This document shows positions 51,007 to 59,634 of a DNA stretch of 64,000 bases, one piece after another. The position numbers and the translations under genes were made by a program. How positions within the stretch are numbered: position 1 is the stretch's first letter; each line of letters begins with the position of its first letter. Source of the DNA: Bacteroidales bacterium (GTDB taxonomy: Bacteria; Bacteroidota; Bacteroidia; Bacteroidales; UBA7960); assembly GCA_003550725.1 (NCBI GenBank), contig PUKZ01000148.1, positions 1 through 64,000 of the forward strand, in the 5' to 3' direction. The notes beneath the pieces are model-generated. The model was given only the letters and a program-made list of their open reading frames with translations, made no database searches and was not told the DNA's origin.

Positions 51007-52020
51007 ATGGCCAAACTAGAAACTAAATTTATGGGTATTGAAATAAAGAACCCCATAGTTGTTGGAGCGAGTAACCTTTCACAGAATCCCGAAACACTCA
51101 CCCGGCTGGAAAAAGCCGGAGCTGCTGCAATTGTATATAAGTCACTCTACGAGGAGCAGATCCAATACGAAAAGATACAAATGGAAGAAGATCTCCAGGA
51201 GTATAATGAACGTCATGCTGAAATGATCAGCACTCATCCGGGTATTAGACATGCTGGTCCGAAAAAATATCTGTCGGATCTCAAAGAAGCAAAAAAGACT
51301 TTGTCTATTCCTCTAATTGCCAGCTTAAATGCTGTAAACAAAGAAACATGGGTTGAGTATGCTCAACTGATTGAAGAAACCGGAGTAGATGGCCTGGAAT
51401 TAAACCTCTATTCAATACCAAAAGATGTTAAATTAAATGCTGAAAGCATCGAAAATTACCAAATTGAAATTTTGAAAGCTGTAAAAAAAGCTGTAAAGCT
51501 TCCTGTTTCAGTAAAGATTGGACCGTTTTATACCAATACCCTTTCAGTAATTTCCAAAATGGACCAGGAGGGAATAAATGGTTATGTATTGTTTAACAGG
51601 CTGTTTCAACCTGATATTGATGCTGACAACGAACAACACAAACTTCCTTTCAACCTCAGCAATGAAGGGGATTACAGATTGTCACTGCGATATGCCGGCA
51701 TGTTATACAATAATATTAAAGGTAATATCTGTAGCAATACGGGAATATATACCGGGAAAGATATTGCTAAATTATTACTGGCAGGAGCTGACTGCGTACA
51801 AATTGTCAGTGCAATATACAAACACAAACCCAAACACATCACTAAAATGCTTGATGAGCTGGAATCATGGATGGAAAAGCAATCATACAATTCGCTTAAT
51901 GATTTCAAGGGTAAACTATCCCAAACCTCAACAAAAGATAAGTTTGCATATTCGAGAGCACAGTATATTGATATTTTAATGAATCCCGAAGATATATTGA
52001 AAAAGTACCCTATGCCCTAA
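51007..52020 (+). CDS. Dihydroorotate dehydrogenase-like flavoprotein
   Basis: A 337-residue TIM-barrel protein of the class 1 DHOD superfamily. MAKLETKFMGIEIKNPIVVGASNLS opens it, and GADCVQIVSAIYKHKP is the FMN-phosphate site. The usual NxSCPN active-site segment is replaced by LELNLYSIPKD, so it lacks the catalytic Cys/Ser base of true PyrD. Such 'DHOD-like' proteins are widespread in anaerobes and their reaction is unknown. A true pyrD lies 1.6 kb away (53632). Confidence 0.78.
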   Translation: MAKLETKFMGIEIKNPIVVGASNLSQNPETLTRLEKAGAAAIVYKSLYEEQIQYEKIQMEEDLQEYNERHAEMISTHPGIRHAGPKKYLSDLKEAKKTLSIPLIASLNAVNKETWVEYAQLIEETGVDGLELNLYSIPKDVKLNAESIENYQIEILKAVKKAVKLPVSVKIGPFYTNTLSVISKMDQEGINGYVLFNRLFQPDIDADNEQHKLPFNLSNEGDYRLSLRYAGMLYNNIKGNICSNTGIYTGKDIAKLLLAGADCVQIVSAIYKHKPKHITKMLDELESWMEKQSYNSLNDFKGKLSQTSTKDKFAYSRAQYIDILMNPEDILKKYPMP

Positions 52021-52315
52021 CAGATGAAGAGAATCACTACTCTACGTCAATAATAAAGGTTGGGAAAACAATTTTTTATGATTAAAGCAGCTGTTGTTTT
52101 TAAACTTTTTTCTTGAAAAAAAGTTACAAAAATTCAAGGTGTAGGTGTCTTCACCAAAGGCCGGAGGACGGTTTTAAAAACCAATTTATCATAATTTCAC
52201 CGCTGACGCAGCTTTTTAGATGTTTGTGTATCCGTTTTCTACCATATTGTCGTCGATATGCAACTTGTAGCTGTTAGTATTCTGCAATAATGTTGTCGAT
52301 GATACGGTCCGGTAA

Positions 52316-52338
52316 AGACGTGCCTCTCCGGCACGTCT
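52316..52338. repeat. Hairpin AGACGTGCC-tctcc-GGCACGTCT, unit 1
   Basis: A perfect 9-bp stem with a 5-nt loop, GC-rich for this genome. A second, slightly imperfect copy follows at 52368-52389. This looks like a REP-type dispersed hairpin. Confidence 0.7.
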
Positions 52339-52367
52339 CATTTTGCTAAATCCGTATAGCATTGTAC

Positions 52368-52389
52368 AGACGAGCCTTTCGGCACGTCT
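52368..52389. repeat. Hairpin AGACGAGCC-tttc-GGCACGTCT, unit 2
   Basis: Same element as at 52316-52338 with one mismatch in the stem and a 4-nt loop. Confidence 0.65.
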
Positions 52390-52530
52390 CCATTTTCTTC
52401 AATTTACTCCACTTATTGATATACCCTGCCAAACAGAAAGTCTTTCTCACTATTAAGTTTTTAAACTTTTTTCTAAAAAAAAGTTAGAAAAATTCAAGGC
52501 TGTGGTTCCGCCACACCAAAACTACGCATC

Positions 52531-52657
52531 AAGGGCTAAAATATTTGCAATGTCGCTTTTGGCTTTGATTTAATTTTTGAGAGTAATTAATCGATGTTGT
52601 TTTTTTATACATTCCGACAACATTATGGAGCGACTTCAAATATTTTTTAACGCCCTT
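52531..52657. repeat. Imperfect long inverted repeat
   Basis: Arm 52531-52556 (AAGGGCTAAAATATTTG then TCGCT) is the inverted copy of 52629-52657 (AGCGA... AAATATT ...GCCCTT) with a few indels. Similarity extends outward on both sides (GCCACACC against GGTGGC). It may be two copies of one repeat in opposite orientation. Confidence 0.6.
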
Positions 52658-52968
52658 TTCGCTTGTTTTGTTGGTGGCTTCACCATAGGCCGGATGACGG
52701 TTTTAACCAACTTTGGTATAGAAAATTAAGCTTATTAAGATTTTTAAAATTAATTTACTATAAATCCCCTTCCAAAACTATAAAAATCGTGCGAGTTTGC
52801 CTGCCCAGACAGGCGGCTGCGAAAACGTGAATTAAAAAATGGCAGGAAATACGGCAAAGGCGACGTTAGATCGTTTGGTTTAAAACAAAGCAGGCTATAA
52901 AACAAAAATCATTAAGAAACAGCATGGATACTTTGAGATTTAATTCAAGCTATTTTTAATATTTATTG

Positions 52969-52976
52969 TATTTTTG
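52969..52976 (+). promoter_or_regulatory. -7 element TATTTTTG before the DUF5606 gene
   Basis: Exact TAnnTTTG, 64 bp before the ATG at 53041. It supports starting the protein there rather than further upstream. Confidence 0.4.
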
Positions 52977-53040
52977 CTACTGTCTTTACCTTATTATTAA
53001 TAATGAAAAATACAAACATCGTTGGATTAAAAATAGAAAA

Positions 53041-53526
53041 ATGGATTTAAATGACATTTTAACAATTTCAGGAAAAAGTGGCCTTTATAAAGTGATTTCA
53101 AAAACAAAAAACAACATTATTGCTGAATCACTTGAAGATGGAAAAAGAATACCTGTATTTGCTGCAAACCACTCATCGGTACTTGAAGACATTAGTGTTT
53201 TTACATATGATGAAGATATACCATTAAAAGAGGTACTTTGGAAAATATATGAAGTTGAACAAGGTAAATGCAGCATTGATCCGAAATCTGACAACAAGAC
53301 TCTTAAAAACTTTTTCGAAAAGATTGTCCCTGAATATGATAAAGAAAGAGTTTACCCTTCTGACATAAAAAAAATAATAATGTGGTATAACATATTATTT
53401 AAACATAACTTAATAACTAAACCGGATTCTAAAGAAGAGGAAAAAAGCGAAGAAAACAACAATAAAACAGGGGAAGAAAAAAAGGATGATGCAAATCAAA
53501 ACTTAAACGATCAAAACAAAAAATAG
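53041..53526 (+). CDS. DUF5606 family protein
   Basis: A 161-residue protein beginning MDLNDILTISGKSGLYKVIS, the typical start of the Bacteroidota-specific DUF5606 family. The N-terminal 60 residues form a small beta-rich domain (NNIIAESLEDGKRIPVF). A helical region containing PSDIKKIIMWYNILFKHNLI follows, then a Lys/Glu/Asn-rich disordered tail. Function is unknown; it is usually a stand-alone cytosolic protein. An in-frame extension to 52966 would only add a poor N-terminus. Confidence 0.82.
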   Translation: MDLNDILTISGKSGLYKVISKTKNNIIAESLEDGKRIPVFAANHSSVLEDISVFTYDEDIPLKEVLWKIYEVEQGKCSIDPKSDNKTLKNFFEKIVPEYDKERVYPSDIKKIIMWYNILFKHNLITKPDSKEEEKSEENNNKTGEEKKDDANQNLNDQNKK

Positions 53527-53567
53527 AATTATATTGACCTAGTCATTAAATCAGGGATATTATAATT

Positions 53568-53575
53568 TATATTTG
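53568..53575 (+). promoter_or_regulatory. pyrD promoter, -7 element TATATTTG
   Basis: Exact TAnnTTTG, 56 bp before the pyrD ATG. Confidence 0.4.
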
Positions 53576-53631
53576 CTTTATCCTCTATCCCCAGGTTAAA
53601 GTCTAAAACTTCAATCATTTAACTTAAAAAT

Positions 53632-54669
53632 ATGTATAAAAGGGTAATACGCCCCATATTATTTCTGATTAATCCCGAATCGGCACACTACTTTGTAGCA
53701 GCAGGTTTAAAATTTGTTTTTTCAATACCCGGTTTGGCATGGCTTGCAAAAAAGCTTTTAACAGTTGATGACTCAAGGCTTAAGAAGAATGTTTTTGGCC
53801 TTAATTTCAATAACCCTATTGGTATGGCTGCCGGCTTTGACAAAGAAGCAAAACTTTATAATCATTTGCAAAATTTTGGTTTCAGCCATGTAGAAATTGG
53901 TACGGTTACCCCAAAAGCTCAATCGGGAAACCCACGCCCAAGACTATTTAGAATCCCTAAAGACAATGCAATGATAAACAGGATGGGATTCAATAATAAA
54001 GGCGTTGAACAAGTATTAAAAAACTTAAAAAAAGCGAAACCAAAAATCATTGTGGGATGTAATATAGGCAAGAATACTAATACACCAAACCATGAAGCAT
54101 TAAATGATTACTGCCAGGTTTTTGAAGCTGTTCATCCATATGTTGATTATTGTGTAATAAATTTAAGTTGCCCGAACATTAAAGATCTTGATAAACTTCA
54201 GGATAAAGAAAATACAAAAAAAATACTGGAAGAAATAATCAGGCTTAACTCCCAAAAATCAATAAAAAAACCTATTTTATTAAAAATTGGCCCTGACCAT
54301 GATGAAAAGCAGCTCGACGAAATAATTGAAGTCGTTGAACAAACCGGCACTGACGGAATTATTGCCACAAACACATCAACTACCCGTGATAACCTAACAA
54401 CAGATATAAAAAAGATCGAATCAATTGGTAATGGCGGATTAAGCGGCTTACCAGTTAAGAGTAAATCAACCAGGACAATAGAGTATATATCAAAAAAAAC
54501 AGGTGGGAAGCTCCTTATTATTGGAGTTGGCGGTATTTTTTCAGCCGAAGATGCACTGGAAAAACTTAATGCGGGAGCATCGCTAGTTCAGATCTATACC
54601 GGGTTTATTTATGAAGGACCTGCTGTTGTTAAACAAATCAACAAAAAATTGCTAAAAAATATCAATTAA
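53632..54669 (+). CDS. pyrD: Dihydroorotate dehydrogenase, class 2 (quinone-dependent)
   Basis: A 345-residue FMN enzyme that oxidises dihydroorotate to orotate in pyrimidine synthesis, passing electrons to membrane quinone. The N-terminal helix pair (MYKRVIRPILFLINPESAHY) is the membrane-binding part of class 2. NPIGMAAGFDKEAKLYN, the active-site NLSCPNIKDL (with the Ser/Cys segment intact) and IIGVGGIFSAEDALEKLNAG follow. Length fits class 2. Confidence 0.94.
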   Translation: MYKRVIRPILFLINPESAHYFVAAGLKFVFSIPGLAWLAKKLLTVDDSRLKKNVFGLNFNNPIGMAAGFDKEAKLYNHLQNFGFSHVEIGTVTPKAQSGNPRPRLFRIPKDNAMINRMGFNNKGVEQVLKNLKKAKPKIIVGCNIGKNTNTPNHEALNDYCQVFEAVHPYVDYCVINLSCPNIKDLDKLQDKENTKKILEEIIRLNSQKSIKKPILLKIGPDHDEKQLDEIIEVVEQTGTDGIIATNTSTTRDNLTTDIKKIESIGNGGLSGLPVKSKSTRTIEYISKKTGGKLLIIGVGGIFSAEDALEKLNAGASLVQIYTGFIYEGPAVVKQINKKLLKNIN

Positions 54670-54922
54670 GCCTGCCTTATAACAATAAGTTTCCACTATT
54701 TTGCGATTAATATAAAAAGGGTTGACATGAGTATGTTTATACTTTTATGTTAAAACAGTATATACGTTTATAAAATCATCAGCAAACATATTAATATAAA
54801 AGAATGTCGTTATTAAACATTTTTTTCATGATATGTGTTTTATTTATAAGTAAAAACCAATTAATAACAAGAAGGTTATGTAATTATTTTTTTGTATTTT
54901 TATATTTAAATAAACATAAATA

Positions 54923-56209
54923 ATGTTTAAAAATTTATTAATAATCATATTACTTTCAATAATTAAATTCACATCCCTGGTTGGTGAAAATGGTCAACCT
55001 GTATTTGAATTTACAACCGACCGAAGTTCAGTTAGAATACCCATAAAAGTCTCTCATAATATTTTAATTATGCCATTAAGAATTAATAATGGCCCTGAGT
55101 TAAACTTTATTTTGGATAGCGGTGTAAACGAAACTATTCTCACGGAACCTTTGTTAGCAAGGGCTTTGCAGCTAGAAGGAGAAGAATTGGTTAATATTCT
55201 TGGGCTTGGAACTGATGGAATTGTTCAGGCAGAAAGAATAGAAAATGTTGAAATTAGTCTAAGTGGTATTACCGGAAAAAATCAGAGCGTGCTTTTAATT
55301 CAGGATGATGTGCTTTCATTATCGGAGGTATTTGGTTTTCCGGTACACGGAATTATTGGACACGATTTATTAAAAGAGTTTCCGATAAAAATTAATTATA
55401 AAAATAATTTCATAAGGATATACAGGGATTCAGACTACAGAATAAGAAGAAACAGCAATATAATTCCTATTGAGATTATAAATAACAAGCCATATATAGA
55501 GGCTACTATAAAAGCTAAAAGTGACACTTCTGTTACTTTGCCGCTTTTATTGGATCTAGGAGCAAGTCACACATTATATTTAAACAACCAATACACTTTT
55601 TTGTCATCTGATTCAACAATAACGTCTTATTTGGGAAAAGGCATCAGTGGTGACTTAATTGGCGAAGAAGGCAGGATAAATGAGCTAAAGCTGGGAGATC
55701 AGATCACACTCAATAATCCCATTATAGCATTTGCCGATCCTGAAGAAATGTGGCTGGAAAGGTTAAACATAGATTGGGATGGACTCATAGGAGGTAGTAT
55801 TTTAAAAAGATTCCACATCATTATTGACTATGAATCACAACACATAGTATTAAGAAAGAATTCTCGTTTCAGGCGTTCGTTTAACAGCAATCTTAGCGGC
55901 ATTAATCTTATTGCCAAAGGAAGCAGTTTTGACGAATACATCATTACTTTTGTAAGACCAGGCTCAGCAGCTGATGATGCTGGTGTAAAAAAAGGAGATC
56001 AGATAATTCGAATTAATAATAAAGATACCGATAATATGAATCTGCAAGATATCATTGATATTTTGAATAAACCAATTAATACACGTATAACATTAGCTGT
56101 ATCCAGAGATTATATAATAGAAGATGAATCTAATGAAGATGATCCCGAAACAAAATCGAAAAAACATCGCTTAAGGTTCAATCTCAGAGAAGATTTACCT
56201 CATTATTAA
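54923..56209 (+). CDS. Exported retropepsin-like aspartyl protease with PDZ domain
   Basis: A 428-residue protein with a signal peptide (MFKNLLIIILLSIIKFTSLV). Two retropepsin-like half-domains follow: NFILDSGVNETILTEPLL near 63-80 (DSG) and LPLLLDLGASHTLYLNNQ near 208-225 (DLG). Each is followed by a hydrophobic Gly-x-hydrophobic flap-type segment (HGIIGHDLLKEF; DGLIGGSILKRF). A C-terminal PDZ domain (about 330-400; VRPGSAADDAGVKKGDQIIR) ends the protein. DSG instead of DTG and DLG in the second half leave activity plausible but unproven. It probably works in the periplasm or at the outer membrane. Confidence 0.83.
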   Translation: MFKNLLIIILLSIIKFTSLVGENGQPVFEFTTDRSSVRIPIKVSHNILIMPLRINNGPELNFILDSGVNETILTEPLLARALQLEGEELVNILGLGTDGIVQAERIENVEISLSGITGKNQSVLLIQDDVLSLSEVFGFPVHGIIGHDLLKEFPIKINYKNNFIRIYRDSDYRIRRNSNIIPIEIINNKPYIEATIKAKSDTSVTLPLLLDLGASHTLYLNNQYTFLSSDSTITSYLGKGISGDLIGEEGRINELKLGDQITLNNPIIAFADPEEMWLERLNIDWDGLIGGSILKRFHIIIDYESQHIVLRKNSRFRRSFNSNLSGINLIAKGSSFDEYIITFVRPGSAADDAGVKKGDQIIRINNKDTDNMNLQDIIDILNKPINTRITLAVSRDYIIEDESNEDDPETKSKKHRLRFNLREDLPHY

Positions 56210-56224
56210 AAAAGGATTTTAATA

Positions 56225-56806
56225 CTATTTTGAAAACCTTTTTTCTACGACATCCCAGTTAATAATCTTCCAGAATGCATTAACATAGTCCGGGCGCCGG
56301 TTTTGATAATCAAGGTAGTATGCATGCTCCCATACATCGCAGGTAAGCAATGGCAAATCGCCGTCTCTAAGAGGATTCTCGGCATTACTTTTTTGAACAA
56401 TATCCAATGATCCATCCTGCTTTTTAACAAACCAGGCCCAGCCTGAACCAAATAAAGTTATAGCTGCATGTGAAAAATCATCTTTAAATTGTTCAAAAGA
56501 GCCATATTTTGTCTCAATGGCATCCAGTAATTCACCACCCGGCTTTCCTCCACCATCGGGGGAAAAACTCTCCCAGTAAAACGTGTGATTATATACCTGG
56601 GCGGCATTATTAAAAATAGCACCCTCTGACTCCTTAATTATATCCTCCAGCGAAAACTCCTCATAAGCACTGTCTGTTATAAGGTCATTTAGCTTGTTAA
56701 CATAAGTTTGATGATGCTTACCGTAATGAATTTCTATGGTTTTCTGAGAAATATGAGGCTCAAGAGCTTCAGATGAGTAGGGTAATTTTGGTAATTTGAA
56801 TTCCAT
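56225..56806 (-). CDS. sodB: Superoxide dismutase, Fe-type signature, cytosolic
   Basis: A 193-residue enzyme without a signal peptide, starting MEFKLPKLPYSSEALEPHIS. Metal ligands are His in IEIHYGKHHQTYV, His in AAQVYNHTFYW, and Asp and His in [20 protein letters not shown]. The Gln in AAQVYNHTFYW and the Ala in KSNAENPL are the Fe-type markers, opposite to the enzyme at 39433. It dismutates superoxide in the cytosol. A TAGCTTTG promoter box lies 26 bp upstream. Confidence 0.94.
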   Translation of the reverse strand: MEFKLPKLPYSSEALEPHISQKTIEIHYGKHHQTYVNKLNDLITDSAYEEFSLEDIIKESEGAIFNNAAQVYNHTFYWESFSPDGGGKPGGELLDAIETKYGSFEQFKDDFSHAAITLFGSGWAWFVKKQDGSLDIVQKSNAENPLRDGDLPLLTCDVWEHAYYLDYQNRRPDYVNAFWKIINWDVVEKRFSK

Positions 56807-56831
56807 AATAAAATATTTTTGGTTTGTATAA

Positions 56832-56839
56832 CAAAGCTA
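56832..56839 (-). promoter_or_regulatory. sodB promoter, -7 element TAGCTTTG
   Basis: Exact TAnnTTTG on the minus strand, 25 bp before the sodB start. Confidence 0.45.
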
Positions 56840-57019
56840 ACAATTTTTTTATAATATTTAATATCTATTATTAGCTAATTTATATGAGCATAATAATCTG
56901 AAACCATTTAACCTGCAAAAAATATACTCATAATTGATAACAGCTTTATTATTCGTAATAAGTTTATTAGCCGTGACATTATTGTAGCCGCTTAGCAAAC
57001 ACAGTAATTAAGACAGGAA

Positions 57020-58567
57020 CTATTTTGCATATGAAACTGCTCTTGTTTCTCTAATAACAGTGATTTTTATTTGTCCCGGATAAGTCATTTCATTTTGTAT
57101 TTTCTTAGAAAGGCTTGAAGAAATTTCTTCAGCTTCCTGATCAGAAATATTTTCGCTGCCAACGATAACTCTTAATTCACGTCCGGCCTGAACGGCATAA
57201 GTTTTAGCCACTCCAGGATATGTAAGCGCCAGTTCTTCAAGATCTTTAAGGCGCTTAATATATGATTCAACTACTTCCCTCCTTGCTCCAGGCCTTGAAC
57301 CGGAAATAGAGTCGCAAACCTGAATTATGGGCGATATAAGACTTTTCATTTCTGTCTCATCGTGATGTGAGCCAATTGCATTACATATTTCCGAATTTTC
57401 CTTATATTTTTCTGCCAATTTCATTCCCAAAATAGCATGTGGTAATTCCGGTTCATTATCAGGCACCTTACCAATATCATGTAATAAACCGGCACGCTTG
57501 GCAATTTTGGGATTTAATCCAAGCTCAGCAGCCATAGTTGACGCAAGGTTAGCTACTTCTTTAGAATGTTGCAGAAGGTTTTGTCCATAAGATGAGCGGT
57601 ACTTCATTTTACCTATCAAACGTACCAGCTCATGATTAATACCATGAACACCCATATCAATGCAAGTTCTTTTTCCGATTTCAATAATCTCCTGATCTAT
57701 CTGCTTCTTCACTTTACTTACAACTTCTTCTATTCTTGCAGGATGAATCCTCCCATCAGTGATTAATTTATGTAAAGACAATCTTGCAATCTCTCTTCTG
57801 ACCGGATCAAATCCACTTAAGATAATAGCTTCGGGAGTATCGTCTACAACGATTTCTACACCGGTAGCAGCTTCCAAAGCCCTGATATTTCTACCTTCTC
57901 GGCCTATGATTCTACCCTTCAACTCGTCATTTTCAATAGGAAATACTGAAACCAAATTTTCGGCTGCAACATCAGTGGCAGTACGTTGTAAAGCCTGTAT
58001 AACAATCTTTTTGGCTTCAGTATTTGCGGTAATTTTGGCTTCTTCAATATATTCCTTAAGAAAAGTTTGAGCTTCAGCCTGAGCATCAGCTTTTAAAGTT
58101 TCAATAAGTTGTTCTTTAGCTTCAGAAGCTGACATGCCACTTATAGTTTCAAGTTGCTGGAGTTGTTTATTGTGTGCTTTTTGTAGTTCTTCCTGCTTAC
58201 GACCAACGATTTCAAGTTGATTGTTTAAGTTTTCTTTGATCAAATCAACCTCACTCTCTTTCTTCTGAAAATCATCAAACTTTTGTTTCAGGACAGCTTC
58301 TCTTTGCTTGAGGCTGTTTTCCTGATTGTTTAAAGCATTATTTTTTTCTGAAACATATTTTTCATGCTCTGACTTTAATTGCAGAAACTTTTCTTTTGCC
58401 TGCAATATCTTTTCCTTTTTTATTACCTCAGCTTCATTCTTTGCTTCCTGAAGTACTTGTTGGCTTTTTTTCAATATTGCATTTCTCAAAATTGTTCTAG
58501 AAATCAATATTCCAACAACTAAAGAAACAATCAGTAAAATTATCAATATTGTTATTGGTATTTCCAT
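57020..58567 (-). CDS. rny: Ribonuclease Y
   Basis: A 515-residue endoribonuclease that starts mRNA turnover at the membrane. An N-terminal membrane helix ([19 protein letters not shown]) is followed by a long coiled coil (about 30-200). The KH domain is next ([19 protein letters not shown]), then the HD catalytic domain ([18 protein letters not shown]). Length matches the family. It lies downstream of the zapA and candidate 6S RNA region, on the same strand. Confidence 0.96.
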   Translation of the reverse strand: MEIPITILIILLIVSLVVGILISRTILRNAILKKSQQVLQEAKNEAEVIKKEKILQAKEKFLQLKSEHEKYVSEKNNALNNQENSLKQREAVLKQKFDDFQKKESEVDLIKENLNNQLEIVGRKQEELQKAHNKQLQQLETISGMSASEAKEQLIETLKADAQAEAQTFLKEYIEEAKITANTEAKKIVIQALQRTATDVAAENLVSVFPIENDELKGRIIGREGRNIRALEAATGVEIVVDDTPEAIILSGFDPVRREIARLSLHKLITDGRIHPARIEEVVSKVKKQIDQEIIEIGKRTCIDMGVHGINHELVRLIGKMKYRSSYGQNLLQHSKEVANLASTMAAELGLNPKIAKRAGLLHDIGKVPDNEPELPHAILGMKLAEKYKENSEICNAIGSHHDETEMKSLISPIIQVCDSISGSRPGARREVVESYIKRLKDLEELALTYPGVAKTYAVQAGRELRVIVGSENISDQEAEEISSSLSKKIQNEMTYPGQIKITVIRETRAVSYAK

Positions 58568-58604
58568 TATCTCAATTTATTAAGTTTAACAAACATATAA
58601 ACAT

Positions 58605-58809
58605 AAAAAAACCCGCAATTAATTCAATTTTTTTTGGGAACCCCAAAAAAGACAGGTTTTGGATTCCGGGATCTGTCAATCTTCCACTGCTCAATTAAGA
58701 GTTGTTATCGCTTAGCAATAACAATTGTGGCCTGATTTATAAACCCCGAGATAATCCGTTTTCTTGAATTATGTTGAGTTCCAAAAACTAATTTGAATTA
58801 ATGCGGGTA
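58605..58809 (-). ncRNA. ssrS: Long hairpin RNA between zapA and rny, candidate 6S RNA
   Basis: On the minus strand the RNA starts near CCCGCAUUAAUUCAA and ends UUGAAUUAAUUGCGGG plus a run of seven U. These ends pair over about 15 bp with one bulge, and further in UUUUUGG/CCAAAAA and AAC/GUU extend the stem. A second stem GGAUU..CGGG / CCCG..GAAUCC follows across an internal loop. The tip is CCAC...GUGG enclosing GUUAUUGC/GCGAUAAC. One long rod with a central bubble and a terminator is the 6S RNA design, and 6S RNA genes lie beside zapA in many bacteria. It contains no open reading frame. Confidence 0.62.
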
Positions 58810-58835
58810 TAGTATTATTTTATTCAAAGAACGTT

Positions 58836-59126
58836 TTAATCTTCCAAAATGTCTGTTAAAGTATTATCAATATTAACCAGCTTATCCTTTAAAGTATTGT
58901 AATAATCTGCCTGGTTATTGTAACTTATAGAATCAACAGCCAATTGTAATACAACCATTGCAAAAAGATCTTGATTATCTTTATATGCAAAATTATCAGC
59001 GTATTGTTTCATTTTTTCATTTATCAACTTTCCGGCTTTTCTATATAATTGTTCCTCACCTTCACTCCTCACAGCTAATCTGTAAGGTCTGTCTCCAATA
59101 TTAACTGTTATAATTTGTTCACTCAT
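58836..59126 (-). CDS. zapA: Cell division protein ZapA
   Basis: A 96-residue ZapA that bundles FtsZ filaments at the division site. The N-terminal beta part ITVNIGDRPYRLAVRSEGEEQLYRK-type (short strand plus Glu-rich helix) and a C-terminal coiled coil are standard. The KINEKMKQYA-like segment and a central AMVVLQLAVDSI fit the family. It starts 18 bp after the coiled-coil gene upstream and precedes the candidate 6S RNA. Confidence 0.85.
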   Translation of the reverse strand: MSEQIITVNIGDRPYRLAVRSEGEEQLYRKAGKLINEKMKQYADNFAYKDNQDLFAMVVLQLAVDSISYNNQADYYNTLKDKLVNIDNTLTDILED

Positions 59127-59144
59127 TTAACAAACACTTTGGGA

Positions 59145-59429
59145 CTATTTGTTTAACATCTTTAAAGATTTATCAATGTCCCGCAAAATTTCATCAACCT
59201 TGTGTTTTGCTATCGCATTGTCTTCAGAACTTAATGCTTTAGCTACACTCATTACCTCAACTTTCTTCTCCAGTTCTTCTAACCTTGATCGTTGCTCTTC
59301 AATCAAACGGTCTTTCTCAGACTTTTGCGCATCCAACTGTTTTATTTTTTCAGTTAATGCGTTTTGTTTGATAAGCAATCTGTTTAACTTATTCTCAATT
59401 CCTTCTATTAATAATTTCATTTCATCCAT
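59145..59429 (-). CDS. Small coiled-coil protein upstream of zapA
   Basis: A 94-residue protein from the ATG at 59429, nearly all heptads: IENKLNRLLIKQNALTEKIK, SEKDRLIEEQRSRLEELEKK, then a helical tail (HKVDEILRDIDKSLKML). The ATG at 59453 falls inside the promoter box, so 59429 is preferred. Similar short coiled coils precede zapA in other Bacteroidota. It may be a functional counterpart of ZapB, which binds ZapA in E. coli; there is no sequence proof. Confidence 0.7.
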   Translation of the reverse strand: MDEMKLLIEGIENKLNRLLIKQNALTEKIKQLDAQKSEKDRLIEEQRSRLEELEKKVEVMSVAKALSSEDNAIAKHKVDEILRDIDKSLKMLNK

Positions 59430-59450
59430 ACAAGGATGGATTTGTTTATA

Positions 59451-59458
59451 CAAATATA
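59451..59458 (-). promoter_or_regulatory. -7 element TATATTTG of the coiled-coil-zapA group
   Basis: Exact TAnnTTTG on the minus strand, 21 bp before the ATG at 59429. Confidence 0.45.
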
Positions 59459-59634
59459 ATACTTTTTTTCTATCATTTTATTTATTAACAAAAATAAAAA
59501 AAATATAGTTTTATGATTTTTAATTGTAGATGAAAATTAACAATGATTGTTTTGACTCGGTATTTAAATTGCTTAATTCAAAAGTATTGATATTAAAAAC
59601 AAAAATCAATTGAAGAAAAAAATATCAATTATAA

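Larger units (their letters stand above)
52021..52965. repeat. Non-coding repeat island
   Basis: About 950 bp without a credible gene, built of repeated pieces. A T-rich hairpin module ending TTCAAGG occurs at 52097-52139 and 52458-52499. A 29-nt module (CTTCACC...GGTTTTAA) occurs at 52149-52177 and 52678-52706 with two mismatches. Two AGACGTGCC/GGCACGTCT hairpins and a large inverted repeat are listed separately. A GCCTG-CCCA-CAGGC hairpin lies near 52801-52820. The GC-rich pieces contrast with the AT-rich surroundings, which suggests dispersed genomic repeats that accumulated here. Confidence 0.7.

Noticed and set aside
52800-52965. Short protein-like reading (minus strand) through the GCCTG/CAGGC hairpin
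   Set aside because: It is interrupted by stops and overlaps repeat DNA, so it is most likely spurious.
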